From: Neelides folsomi | Lineage: Eukaryota; Arthropoda; Collembola; Neelipleona; Neelidae | Length of the DNA: 64,000 nt | Assembly: GCA_034687125.1 (NCBI GenBank) | Contig: JAQGBZ010000125.1 | Location: 62,001-126,000, forward strand | Direction of reading: 5' to 3' | Part shown: positions 11,051 through 23,275 of the stretch, piece after piece | How the letters are laid out: each line of letters starts with the position of its first letter | How positions within the stretch are numbered: the stretch's first letter is position 1 | Position numbers and translations under genes: made by a program | Notes under the pieces: generated by a model | Seen by the model: only the letters and a program-made list of their open reading frames with translations | Database searches by the model: none | Told to the model about the DNA's origin: nothing

Positions 11051-13196
11051 ATGAAGTCATCAATATTTAAAGTGACTTTTTTAATAATTATTTTATATAT
11101 TTTTAAATATGAAGGCACTTTTGCACAACAAAATTGCACCGATCCACCAAAGGATTCATGTTGCAATTTCCTAGATATCAGCTTAGAGTCTGTTCTTAAT
11201 TTAACCGATAATGAGGATTTTCGCTTCAACACTGTAATCTACAAAATTAAATACAAATACATTAATATTAAGATTGTATTCATTAAGTTAAAATTAGTTA
11301 TCAATTCACTAGTTTACTGAATCTCAAATAAATGTATTATACCATAATTAATCAAATGTAAATCATGTAACTTTCAAAAAATGTGTACTCAATAGCCTCA
11401 ACTACTTACTAAATATAACATCAAATTCGAAACTCATAATGTCACCACAAGCGAAGGAAACGTCTTGACCATTTTCAGAACTCCAACTCTTGCAAATTTA
11501 ATTTCAAATGGGCCAGTTGTTCTCATCACAGGTCTTTTTGCTTCTTCAGAAGATTGGTTTGCAAAAGATCTGGCCACAGGAGACACAATTGGTAAATAAA
11601 TTATTGTACAAAAATAAATTTTTATTATATATGTAAAATTAATTTTTCTGTTAAAAATACAATATAACAATTTTATTTTATTTAAATTACTCTTCACTCT
11701 AGTTCAAGTACTCTTACGCGATGGATGGGATGTTTGGATTCTAAATCCACGAGGAACTCAATTTTCGAGAAATAACACACATGCGAATTTAAATGCCAAT
11801 TATACGATAGATCCTTATTGGGCTTTTAGGTTAGCATTGAATATTAATAATATAGGTAATTAATTAGATTAATTACCTAGTCTAGTATGAAGATTTAATA
11901 TTTAGCTTCGTTGCATTTTCCATAAAAAATCTTTATTATTTTAGCTGGCACGAAATGGGCACTATTGATGTTCCTTGCATTGTCGACTTTGTCCTTTTAA
12001 AAACTGGATATAAGACTTTGGCGTATATTGGAATTTCAATGGGCGGAACGCAATATTTTGTAGCAGCAAGCCAACCGCCTGTAAATGGCAAAAGCTTTAA
12101 CGACAAAATCAGCATAGCCGTTCTTTATGCACCTGCGGTATACATGGAAGGTGTAAAAGGACCTCTTGGAGCTGCTGGGAAAGTTGGAGGACGGTTTGCA
12201 TCTGTAACTTAAAATAACTGTATTTTAAACGTTAAGATTTAAAAATCAAATTGAATGATTTTGGAAGTTATTTTAGCAAAAAAGATTGATAATTCATTTT
12301 ATGGTATATTTATAATAGGAGTTAGGTTTAGTAAATGGAGAACTATCAATATCGAATTTGAAACTTCTTGGAGTTAACGTCCAACAAAATATTTTGGGTC
12401 CCCTTTGCCAGCAACCTCTAGGACAGGGGATTTGTGCAAATATTCTTTTTTCGCTTATGGGATTCGATTTAAGAAATAATAATTGTGTAAGTTATATGAA
12501 TTTTTTAAATGATGTAAATAATTAATTATAAGCGAATTTTATCTTTACAATGTAATAATGATAACGAAAGTGATTTTAAATATATTATTCATTTTTAAAG
12601 TCTCAAATTGGATTTGTTATTTCACATCTTCCAAATCCAACATCCATTAGATGCGTTTTGCATTACGGCCAAGAAATTTATTCCAAAAAATTTGCTCCGT
12701 GGAATCCCAATTTACTTCTCCCTGGTTTACTTCTCCCTGGTTTACTTCTCCCTGGTCCTCAAGATTATGATCTTTCTTATATGAAAGCTAAAATAGCTAT
12801 TTTTCACGGTGGTCAAGACTATTTGGCAGATAAAGCTGTATGTAAATTCAATTTTTAAATTTTATAAAATCTAATCCTAGATAATTGATATTTTAAAAAA
12901 TTATTGATTTTTTTAGATTTTTAAATGATAAAACTGATAAATTAATATAAAAATAAACACAGATAAAGTTCACAGATGAATAAATAAATACTGATTAAAT
13001 AATTTTATATTTTAAATAGGACGTGTTGAAAATTATCGCTAAATTGAACTCCTTCAGCCCATCGTGCATTGTGAACATAACTTATATTGCTGATTATATG
13101 CACACGGATTTCATCTTTGCATTAAACGCCAAGCAACTTGTTTTCGAACCTACATTAGATCTTCTTAAGGCCTATCCACCAAAATTGGCTTCGTAA
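11051..13196 (+). CDS. Secreted acid (gastric/lysosomal-type) lipase
   Basis: Seven exons: 11051-11233, 11396-11591, 11703-11829, 11945-12203, 12319-12486, 12601-12837, 13020-13196. All are in phase, giving 448 residues, the usual length. Residues 1-25 are a signal peptide (MKSSIFKVTFLIIILYIF...). The family opening motif is present: a YNIKFETHNVTTSEGN stretch, then GPVVLITGLFASSEDW (oxyanion region) and WDVWILNPRGTQFSRN. The nucleophile elbow is GISMG with Ser200; the catalytic Asp is D384 in GGQDYLADKA and the His is H418 in YMHTDF. It should hydrolyse neutral lipid esters in the gut lumen or lysosome. Before the Asp loop there is a triple LLLPG repeat not expected in the family. AATAAA at 13218-13223. 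Confidence 0.9.
12711..12755 (+). repeat. Three perfect 15-bp tandem units in a lipase exon
   Basis: tttacttctccctgg occurs three times in a row and encodes LLLPG x3 (residues about 349-363). It is in frame, so it lengthens a surface loop without breaking the enzyme. Perfect identity suggests a recent expansion or active slippage. Confidence 0.9.
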
Positions 13197-14064
13197 ATCA
13201 ATTCAATACTCAACAGGAATAAAATGTAAAAATTTGCAATTCCAAAAAACTGAAACTATTATACAAAGAACACAATTATACAAACTTCAAACTTGTATTT
13301 GTACTTATTACATATGATTTATGATTTACATATGATTTAATGTATAAATTACAAAATTTAAATATTTCTGTTTTTCTTCAATTTATTCCTGTTTAATACA
13401 AATTATTATCAAATTATAAACTACCTAACGATAATTAACTCTGTACATTTAAAATGTTTACATCAAATCAAGTGTATGCTTTACGTGAATAATTAAAATA
13501 ATCTAATTTATTTATTTATTTTCACATTTTCTCTATTTATAAAAAAACATTATTTTCTTCCTGCTTCTGTACAAATTGAGATGTTAATTTTAATTTGTAT
13601 CCATTTTTCTTAATTTCATTTACACACAGTTAGAAAGGTTAGAAAGGAAATGAGAATGAGTTATAGCATTCCATTCTGTATCTCTGCATGTATGTGAGTT
13701 TACTTAATAGCCCTTGAAGAATTGAAAGAGGCGTTATTGGTTATCTGATACCATTCTGCCTTTAAGGGGTATGTGAGGTGTAATCATGTAATAGACATTG
13801 ATAATCGACAATGAGATGTTTGTCTGTATCGACTAACCCCCGACACATCTCACACAAACCCAACAACCCCAGAGACACATAATTAATAATTTGTGAAGGT
13901 GGAAAGTCAGGAGTTGATAAAAGTGAAAGGCAATCCCTCGGAAGCACTTATTCGACCCCGCCCTTGTAGTCGACTATTTAAGACACAATTGGTCCCAAGC
14001 ATACTCATTCTGCTTCCACTGTCAAACAGTTCAACAACTTCTTTACAACAAATCAAAAATCGTC
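13197..14064. other. Intergenic between lipase and cuticle genes; cuticle promoter region
   Basis: Contains the lipase 3' end and the promoter and short 5' UTR of the cuticular protein gene. No other coding sequence was recognised. Confidence 0.5.
13975..14010 (+). promoter_or_regulatory. TATA-type core promoter of the cuticle gene
   Basis: TATTTAAG at 13975-13982 in a locally GC-richer stretch, with a TCATTC initiator-like site about 30 bp downstream (14005) and the ATG at 14065. This is the spacing typical of strongly expressed arthropod cuticle genes. The start site is inferred. Confidence 0.6.
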
Positions 14065-15000
14065 ATGTACGGAAAGGTAACAATAAAACCTCAGTTACCT
14101 CAACTTCCACTAAACTCTGCCACTTACATAAAAGTGTATTGAAAATTGGAGCAAAAATTAATATTCGGTTTTTTAGGCTCTCGCCCTCTTCGCCCTCGTG
14201 GCCGCTGTCAACGGAGTTCAGTTCGTTTCTGACCCCCATGTTGGAGCTCAATCCGAGCAGACCATCCGTGGTCTCGGATACTTCGGACAAGGATCAATCT
14301 CCCATCAATCAAAGGTCAAAATCAAAAATTTTCAAAATATTTTCAAATCTTAGAATTACTGTTAAAATTGTCAAAAATTGTAAATTTTGAAATAATTGTT
14401 AATTGTTGATTAAATGTTAATTGAAGATTAATTTTTAATTGTTTTATAGGCTGTTGATGGAGCCTTCTCCTCAGTTAGAAAGTACGACACCCGAGTGACC
14501 AACAACGCCGTCTATGCTTCACCAGTCGCTCATGCCGCCTATGCTGCCCCAGTCGCCCACCACGCCTATGCTGCTCCAGTCGCCCACCACGCATACGCTG
14601 CCCCAGTTGCCCACCACGCTTATGCCGCTCCAGCCTACGCCGCACCAGTCGCCCACCACGCATATGCTGCCCCAGTCGCCCACGCCTACGCTCCAGCTGT
14701 CGCTAAGGTCGCTGCTCCAGTCGCCTATGCCCCACACGCCTATGCTGCCCCAGTCGCCCACCACGCCTATGCTGCCCCAGTTGCCCACCACGCATATGCT
14801 GCCCCAGTCGGACATGCCAAGACCGTTGGTAAGAAAGAGATTCTTAAAAATCAGTTTGGTTATTTTTCTAGGATATTATGAATGAATCTTTAATCCGTTC
14901 TATTTTAACAGTTTCTGGTTTGGGAGTCGCTTACTCCGCTGTCTCACCCGCCGTCGCCACCGCCACCTTCGATGGATTCGGAGTTCACTACGGATATTAA
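14065..15000 (+). CDS. Repetitive AYAAPVAHHAYAAP-type cuticular protein
   Basis: Four exons: 14065-14076, 14177-14314, 14450-14828, 14912-15000, in phase, 205 residues. The first exon codes only MYGK, the usual arrangement of arthropod cuticle genes with an intron inside the signal peptide (MYGKALALFALVAAVNGVQ). A short middle part (VGAQSEQTIRGLGYFGQG) precedes about ten A-Y-A-A-P-V-A-H-H repeats, and the protein ends FDGFGVHYGY. No chitin-binding Rebers-Riddiford motif is seen. It should be secreted by epidermis into exoskeleton. Codons are strongly GC-ending (gcc, gtc, ctc) in an otherwise very AT-rich window, as expected for high expression. The open frames on the opposite strand are repeat shadows. 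Confidence 0.9.
14520..14815 (+). repeat. In-frame tandem repeat of the cuticle protein
   Basis: Roughly ten copies of a 27-bp unit (gcctatgctgccccagtcgc plus cacca) encoding AYAAPVAHH, with a few shortened units. Synonymous differences between units suggest selection on the peptide. Confidence 0.85.
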
Positions 15001-18000
15001 TTTCTGACCACTTGATTTAATAACTTATTTCACCTCCTTCCTCTTCTTCTCATCTCTACAAATTGATCTTTCCCTCTCACCTTACAAATTCATCATGAAT
15101 GCAAATTGCAGGATTGGTATCCAATGTATTTTCTCCCTTACCTTCCTTGTGTCATTTTCTTGTCTATTTATTAATTGATGTTTTAAATAAATTATTTGTG
15201 ATTTCAACTTGTATTACCGGATTATATAAATCATTTTTCATTGTTATCATAACTTATATGGTATTATATGTAAATCTTTTGACTGATGAATCTATATTCT
15301 TCTTGCTCAATAAATATTTAAAAGTAAAAAATGTCTCACCTTCAATTATTGAACAGTATGAGAACGAGAACCACCGCTAGCAATAAACTACTATAATAAA
15401 TACTACATATATTACCATATAATTTTAATAATTTGCATTGCAAGATTGTTATTAAGACTGAACTAACCTATCTACCTATCATTATATGATAGGTAGATTA
15501 TATGTTTAGCTATTTATTTAACTTACATGTCAGTATGCGATGTTGAAAAATGATCATTAATGGAAATTAAGCTATAATATATTTATTAAGAATCAAATCA
15601 AAATTATAAATAATTTAATCATTTACTGTAGAAAGATTCAGAAGATTGAGAACCCACTCCATTTTAATTTTACACATATACCTATTCATAATGATTAACA
15701 TTGCATGAACAAATTTGTATAATGGGCTGTCAAAATGTCAAACAGTGGAAAACATTAACATTTTATTTATTCATGCTTATTGTCACAAGCAATCATTAAA
15801 TTGTTAATATAAGTTTATAATGATTCATTATCATTATTAATGAATAATGACGTGTAAAAATATAGCGTCCAAAATTATCCAAAGTAAGCACCTAATTGGA
15901 GCTACTGTAAATACTATATATTATAGATATATGATATGTATAGTATATGTATAGTACAGGATTTTTCTAGCACCAAACCATAAAGTGTCATGTAAATTTC
16001 TCACAGTATTTTTTAGGATAATATAATACACATATGTAGAGTAGTATTGCATAGAAAATGTTGTAGTAGTGTAAATATTATTTTTTAGTGAAAGAAACGT
16101 TGTAATGATCTTTGTAAAAGTGATTTATTAATTAAAAAGATTAGAACAATCTGAATAATGAAATGAAATCGAAATAATGTAGGATATGTTAATAATAATA
16201 GTTAGATTAAGGCTGTAGCTCTAAGGGCCTTCATTCTAATTCTAGTCATAAGTCGTAACATTTTTTGCTGTAGAGCTCGTTAGCTCATTCCTCATCAATG
16301 TCATCACTTATTCTTAATCATTTAATCATATAGCGAGTATCAATATGGGTCTTTTGCACATTGGATTTTGTGAATAAGTAGATACCATTACCATTATATA
16401 TAATATCATTCCAACTTACGACTGATTTAATATTCATGAAATATATATTCAGAAAATTCAGATACGTAAAGTTATGCAGGTAGTTTTATGTAATATACAT
16501 AGAGTTATACTCAAATCATTGTATCTAGCCTACCTACAATGTATGCGTATTTATCTAGACCAAAGTGTGATATAAATGATATAATGATTGAAAGTGAGTC
16601 TATTATTTATTCAGAAGCAGTGATTATATTAGTTACTAAATTAGTTAATAAGAAGGTCCATTCTTATTATCTTAATAATTTTCGTATGTGATTAAGGATT
16701 TAGCAATTTTATTGTTGTTGACCTCTCACTCACAGTATGTCTTCGAATAAGAAAGGATTCTTGTAATCGGCTGTGAGTTTCAGGTCACCGCAGGTTAAGA
16801 CACACTCAAAATCCATTGTTAGTTTGTGTGTGGTAAAAATGGACTTACCTTATTAAGATTTGTAAATATTGCAGATACCAATGTTAGATGAGATATTAGA
16901 CATATGAATTTAATTACAGGGAATTTAGATCAATTTATCAATTTCAATTCCAATGGAATAAAATGGCAAAAGAAATATACATTTAACTACACGTATGTTC
17001 AATTGAGTACATATCCACGTTCAGACATTCATCATGAACAGTTCATGTCTTCTTGTAACTCTAATTTATCCAATCTTACTGTCACTGTCATATAACTCTA
17101 TGTAGTTAATGTAAAGTTGTAGAGATAGGAAATAATGGAAATGAAAATTGGAAAGGAAATGTGTCTTTTCCTTGTTTTATTTCCTTGAAAGATGTTTCAT
17201 GTCAGTCAGAAAACACATTTAAACACTTTGGTATGTAGACTTGTGGACATTATGTAAGTGTACATATAATATGAGTATTATATCAAAGACATTTTTCCTA
17301 ATATGGTGTGAAGATTTTATTGTTCATTTATATATCAAAGTAATATATACATAGGTAAATTCAGAAAAATGAGTACGGGAATTTGAAATTAAGAACTAAT
17401 TGGATAAAGATAAAAAGCTAAATGTTAATTTGAACTTTTACCAAACATACATTAACTAAACATTGAAGCATGGAAATTACATATTAGTATTTTATTAAAG
17501 AACCATACATGGTATTGATGCCATAATTCATGATTCAGCAGCTTATTAGAAGAACAAAAACGCCGCTCCTTCATTTTATCTTCCCAATAAAGCTAATAAA
17601 TATTAAGCGCGGCCTTTGACATCCAAAGATTTACGAGACAAAAAAGCCCTGAGAATATGTGGAGGTATTCAAGGTAAATGTTCCAAAGGCTCTTAAATTC
17701 CATCCTCAAAGTGTCTCATTCATTCCTCATCTGAGGAACAATGGAAGAAGAAGGTTGAATGAAGTTTATGGTTTCGGGCAAAGAAATAATTGTTAATTTG
17801 AGATGGATGATCTTGAAAAAAGGTTCTTGTTGTCTGCTCCCATTCCCTTTCATAAATAGTAGGAGTGGAATCGATACAAAGATACATATAGGAAAATCCC
17901 ATTCACTCAACCCCATTGAGAAACTAAAAATGGTATACACGCTGATTATAAACTACAATCCATACAGGTAGAGAAATGAATAGAGGAATATTAAAGGAAT

Positions 18001-19028
18001 GAATGAAAGGAAGTTGATTTACAAACTTTAACTCACCCTGTCACCCTAACTATTTATCATCCATCAATTCCTTACGTAACCGAAGACATATACCATTTAA
18101 TAGTATTTATTAATAATCACACTTTCGGCCCTATTACTAATGTGTGCATTTGTACATGTGTTGTTGTTGTTGTGTGATGGGAGTCGTGTGAGAATTTACT
18201 GAAGGCAGTTAATGTCCTCGAGCCGCTCTCGATCAATCGATTTGTATTGAAGGTAAGATTGAAATGGAAAACCATAACCAAATGGAAAGATCCATATCTT
18301 TTCATTCACTTTCCTTCGATTCACCTTCACAATGACGCACTTTGAATGGGGAGTGAATGCAATAAGCTCCCAAATTGGATTCTCCTATGTTATTATTACA
18401 ATCATAATTCAAATTTTATATTCATTTTGATGATTGATTTGATTAATTGAAATCATTTGACCCACAATTAACTTTTTATTTAACTTTCAAGTTTCAAGTC
18501 ATGGGAGCAATTTTTAGTTCTAATGTCAAAACCATTCATGCTTTCATTAATATCAGTAGGAAAATTGGAATTCAAAATAGTGAAATGATAGATATATCAG
18601 AACCATAGTAAATTAATGAATTTATCATGAATATTATTTTATAATATTTATGTCTTGATTAATAATTTATGGTTTAATAAATTAGTTATTTTTAACAAGG
18701 TTTAAATAAATTGGCTGGTTTGAACCTGATTTAATCATATTATTTAATAATTCATGGAATATCTACATATTTCAATATAATAGAGTGAAATATAGTATTT
18801 CCTATATTCAGGATGTTCTTTTAAAACTCGTTAATTTTTTGAATTGATTATTTAAATCATAATAATGTTAGCGATAAAGACAATATCTGGATTTTTAAAG
18901 TTCAACGATAATTATTTCGTGGGTAATTTACCACATTTCTACATTTTATTCATTTTTATATTCCATACACTTCATGCACAATGTTTCAAAAGTTTAGATA
19001 ATTTTGATAAATCAATTTAAAAAAAAAT
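15001..19028. other. 4-kb gene-poor region
   Basis: No exon with coding character was found on either strand; open frames near 16.9 and 17.7-17.97 kb are short and unsupported. Holds the cuticle 3' UTR (AATAAA-like sites near 15188 and 15309) and a perfect hairpin at 15470-15498 (12-bp arms atctacctatca). Islands with higher complexity (17.5-18.4 kb) could be regulatory; this is only a guess. Confidence 0.5.
15470..15498. repeat. Perfect 12-bp inverted repeat with 5-bp loop
   Basis: atctacctatca, loop ttata, tgataggtagat. It lies 0.5 kb past the cuticle gene. It could be a cruciform or RNA hairpin, or the remains of a small palindromic insertion; no T-run follows. Confidence 0.7.
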
Positions 19029-20650
19029 TTGAAACCGTTTCTAACAACTGTTATTTTTCATTCATGTCTGAATGTTTTGGTTGGTCAATGGAGAAATAGT
19101 CAAGAAGGTTCAACTCTCTCAAACTTAAATAAATCATATTTTAATTATTTTGAAACTACTCTTGTTATTCAAACTACTGATTTTAACAAAAACATATTTA
19201 ATAAATCCATTGGATTTGAAAATTTGTCAATTTCTTTACCATCATTATTTGGCCCGCGATTTATCAATTAAAATACTTAAAATGTGAAACAATTTTTTTC
19301 ATTTACCCAGTTTCAAATGAAATGGATAAAAATCTCCAAATAATATCTGATGGCATTTTTAAAGTTGGATTTTCAACTTTATATTTAAACATAAATCCAG
19401 CTTACACGGTATTTTGCTTCAAAAAATTAAAAAGCCCACCACAATATTTTTTAGATAACTATTATAAAAATTATGAAATTAAATCAGATTCAATAATCAT
19501 TATTTATGAATCAAATGACCCTCAATGATTACCCTCAATGATGAATTTTTATTGTCCAACTTGTTCGAATAAATTTTCAATATTTCGGTCAGAATATTCT
19601 GAAACATCTTTGCCTTTGTCAAATGATTAAATGCTTATAAATTAAAATTATTTATTAAAAAATTAAATCAAAATTTTAAAAATTCATATATATTTACTGA
19701 CTTACAATTAGCTCAAAAATATATTCCATGTAATAAATTTAATACAACTTTCTATAAATGTGCGGGATTTTTGAAATATTTAAAAAATATAATTTTATTA
19801 TTTATATGCCAGAAGACCTTGAAGATTTAAACGAATTACAGGTTTATGGTTATATATTTTCTGTGCCTGTTTATAAGTTAAAGTTTGTGTGAAGTTTATA
19901 TTCTGGTGAAACTAAATTTTCAATTAGTCCTGCAGAAATTGATATTCATTTTTTAACTTTACAGTGATTATAAACAAAAGATATGTTAGATTTAATTGGT
20001 TGAACCATTTGATCAAACCATGTGGGTTTTTACTATTTTTACACCTTTGATCATTTGCATTGTTATTGCGATTGTATATATTAAATTATATAGCAATAAT
20101 TGGAAATTTATTTCAATTGAAGTTGGGAATTTGTACGCATTAATTATTTTATCATTTAATTAGCTGATTATCAGTATTTACAAAAGCGGATTGTTTTCCG
20201 ATTTCTCAACTCAACTTCCCCGCGAAGTTCCAAATTCATTTGAACAAATTATGAATTATAATTATTCGATTTTCACTAGGGATTATTCATTTAACGATTA
20301 CAACGACACTCATCGATATTTATATTTATTCAACGAAGAAGCTTATCATTTACCATTTCGTTCAGTTGAAATAGTAAAATTGTTAAATAATATGGGAAAC
20401 TTAAGCGATTTTACCAATTTAGCTTTAGATTTTACTTCTAAAGAAAAGAATTTTTCATTTAGTTATTCCACAAAAATTTATTTACATTGGACTCAACAAT
20501 TCTATAAAATTATTCGAACATGTTTTCGAAAAATATTCTGACGTTTTTGTTATTCGAAACAAAGTTATTGGTGAGTTTAGTTATAATTTATTTAGTAATA
20601 AAACTTATCTACTTAAAATGACTACTACAGTGCATTCACTTCAAATTGTT
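19029..20650 (+). pseudogene. Decayed ionotropic-receptor (IR)-like gene
   Basis: Several in-line pieces read like a divergent IR chemoreceptor (iGluR superfamily) but are separated by stops and frame changes that small introns do not explain. An N-terminal part at 19029-19271 is followed by 19322-19528. A membrane segment near 20000-20090 starts EPFDQTMWVF, matching the PF...W pattern before IR pore TM1. At 20164-20541 there is LIISIYKSGLFSDF then PREVPNSFEQI, as in the IR region after TM2. The remaining frame ends in a stop before a complete ligand-binding S2 lobe. It resembles lineage-specific divergent IRs rather than conserved co-receptors. Some breaks could be unseen introns, so the pseudogene call is likely but not certain. 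Confidence 0.55.
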
Positions 20651-20795
20651 GTCTGAGTTTGGAAAATCCACCTAATTATTTCCAGCGATACAAATTTAGT
20701 TTATTGTTATAAAGGAAATAGATACTATAAATTAATTAACTGTATTAGTAAATATTTAAAATATTAGTCAAATAAAGTCTAATATAAAAGTCCCA

Positions 20796-21207
20796 ATGGC
20801 AGAAGACCCAAAAGAGTAGGTAACCAACACTTGATTCTTGCCAGTTTAAATTTAACATAAACAGTTATTACCTATCAGCATTAACTTACATTTATCTAAA
20901 AGAATTTATTTTTGTGTGTACAAATATATATTAAATACTTAATTGGTATAAAGCATATTTGTACTTGTATTGTTATAGAATTATTGAAAAACTGCGTAAG
21001 GAAATATCTGATCTCCAGAAAGAAAATGAGCAGATAAGTGAACTCCGAAAAGAAAATGAACAGATAAGAGCAGATGAGCAGAAACCCCGAAGAGAAAATT
21101 CTGAACTTCAAGAAAATGTGATAAAACTTTCGATGGCCAATTCTGAATGCAAAAAATTCTGTGGACGTGCACAAAAGTTATTATTTTACCCAATAAAATT
21201 CAATTGA
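20796..21207 (+). CDS. Small coiled-coil protein (82 residues), unknown
   Basis: Exon 1 20796-20815 (MAEDPKE) and exon 2 20979-21207 join in phase at gtaggt...ttatag. The product is an amphipathic Glu/Lys/Gln coiled coil with two direct units (ISDLQKENEQ, ISELRKENEQ), ending CKKFCGRAQKL. It has no signal or membrane segment. The end of exon 2 is uncertain, since an alternative frame stays open past it (to 21368). I do not recognise a family; it could also be one exon of a larger gene. Confidence 0.4.
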
Positions 21208-21515
21208 AAGGCATTATGTGCAATCTTTACATTCACATTCTTTGGAGATTTGAATCTGAATCACTGATTTTACTCGTTCGGATGAGAATGATTGAATCTT
21301 CTTTGAAGAAACCTTGTAAGTTAATTCGTCAAAAAGTTGTGGCTGAAATTAACAAAATAACCTTATAATTTAAAAATAAAAATAATATATAATTAATATT
21401 CTGTTTTAAAAAATATTATTTTATATACGTATTTAGCCTTTAAAATATTGATTCATTTCAAAGATGATGAAGGGTTGAAACAAATTGTAAAGTTTTCTCC
21501 CAGATAATGATAAAA

Positions 21516-21861
21516 TTATACATTAATGGCTATTGTTTTTGATGAGGACTCGAGTTGATCAAGAAGCATTTCGCTTTGAGACTGAACATCTATTAATTCT
21601 TCACTTAATTTGAGGACCTGAAATTAATAATTTTTCAAATATTATGTCGTCACATTCCATTAGCTCTTCGTTAATCTATAAAAATAGAGAATTTTAATTG
21701 CTTCATTAAACACAATAAAACATTTCCACTTTTCTATCAACCTCTCTGTTGTGCAAGTTGAAATAATGATCAACATGACCCTTATTAACATTGTTAAATC
21801 GATGGACTCTAAACAAAGACTTAATAAATCTCTGCCAATAGGAACAGTGTCTGTGAGACAT
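21516..21861 (-). CDS. Possible small two-exon gene (73 residues), unknown
   Basis: On the minus strand, exon 1 21861-21742 starts MSHRHCSYWQRFIKSLF and ends at a GTTGAT donor in phase 0. Exon 2 21617-21516, after TTTCAG, reads VLKLSEELIDVQSQSEMLLD and ends with TAA. A second possible terminal exon begins at 21675, also phase 0, and reads INEELMECDD, similar to the LSEELIDVQS of the other; they may be alternative last exons. The product would be basic then acidic helical. No family was recognised and coding status is uncertain. Confidence 0.3.
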
Positions 21862-23275
21862 TATCCCAAATTTGATGACTTTTTTAAATAAGAAAATGAG
21901 ATCTCATTAATTATTTTTGTGAAAATAAAAGTGAGAACGAGTTGTTTGTTTTTATGTAACTAAGCAATTTTATTTTAAAACTGGAAAAGTAATTTAAGTT
22001 TAATTATTCTTAAATAATTAATGATAGCTATTAAACGACTCATGTTAGCAATTTCTAATAAGTTAGCGTGAAAGAGCGTAGATTTATCTATTAATTCATT
22101 GTTTAAAACGATGATTAAAGTTGTTCCATCATTTTTATATCGGAGATTTTTCAAAAAATATTTATTCAATGAGTGAATTTGGGATTATTCAATTTTGGAA
22201 AAATAATCATTTGGAGGCTGAGAATAGGATCGTTGATAGTGATTATAAAACAAGTAAATTTTATTCAGTCACTCCATCAAAATGTTGAAAGTTTTGAATT
22301 AAAAAGTTTGCCGTTTCATGCCTTAAGTTCATGTTTTATATTTTTTACCTTTTATTATGCATGCTTGTGGTGATTGAAAATTTGAATATTTAACTATAAA
22401 ATTAAAATAACTTATAAATTAAAACGTTGAATTAATATAATCATAATGTATAATTAAATGATCATTTAAAATTATTAGTTATATGAGGATAAACTTTTTA
22501 ATTGAAAAATTCGTTAAAAAAACTTGATACCAATATAAATCACGACTTTAATAATTTTTCAGTAATTAGTAATTACATAATTGTGTGATTTATGTGTTAA
22601 TATTGTTATCTAAGCATTTATGTATAGGTAATCAATGTTAAAAATTACATTTACTCAATAAGTAGAAATGATTTGTAACTTTACAATTTTATTTGACTAA
22701 AATCAATAATGTATCAATCATAGCTAGAAACGCATCTCTAAAATTCCCCAAGAACACATGAAAAGTGAAATACGTACATAAGTGGTTACAATATCAATAA
22801 ACAAACATATTTTTTAAATTAATGTAAGATTTACAATAATCTGTCAATCGGCTTTGATGAAAAATAACGCATTTTAATAATCAAAATAACCTAACAAGTA
22901 ATTAGAAATAGTTTTCTTAATCACTTTTTAAAACAATTTAAAATTATCGTTCCATTAATAATATTGTGGAAATATGTATGTTTACATAATACAACGGTGT
23001 AGCTGTGTACACGAGAATATTTACTTATGTTACGTATACTTATTGTATGATGGTTAATACTATAAAAATTGTATTTTAAAAAAATAATGTTTAAGATAAT
23101 TGTAATTGTATTGTACAAAAGTCATGAAAAATTTGATGTGAAAGTATTAATAAATGAGCATTTAAACAGCGCAGTGAGTTAATAAAATTAATATTATCCT
23201 ATATTAAAACATAATTAATAAGGAAAATATTTACATAAAAAATGAAACAATTCCTTGATTTGAACTGACTTTTAG
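21862..23275. other. AT-rich spacer, no gene seen
   Basis: No coding exon or RNA gene was recognised in this 1.4 kb; open frames are short and low-complexity. It separates two convergent or unrelated small genes from the F-box gene's 3' end. Confidence 0.5.

Noticed and set aside
14475-14815. Minus-strand frames rich in Gly/Val/Trp/Arg opposite the cuticle repeat
   Set aside because: Shadow of the 27-bp cuticle repeat; no signal peptide, promoter or splice sites of its own.
17716-17971. Overlapping open frames on both strands
   Set aside because: No splice sites in phase, no family likeness, and frames open on both strands suggest chance.
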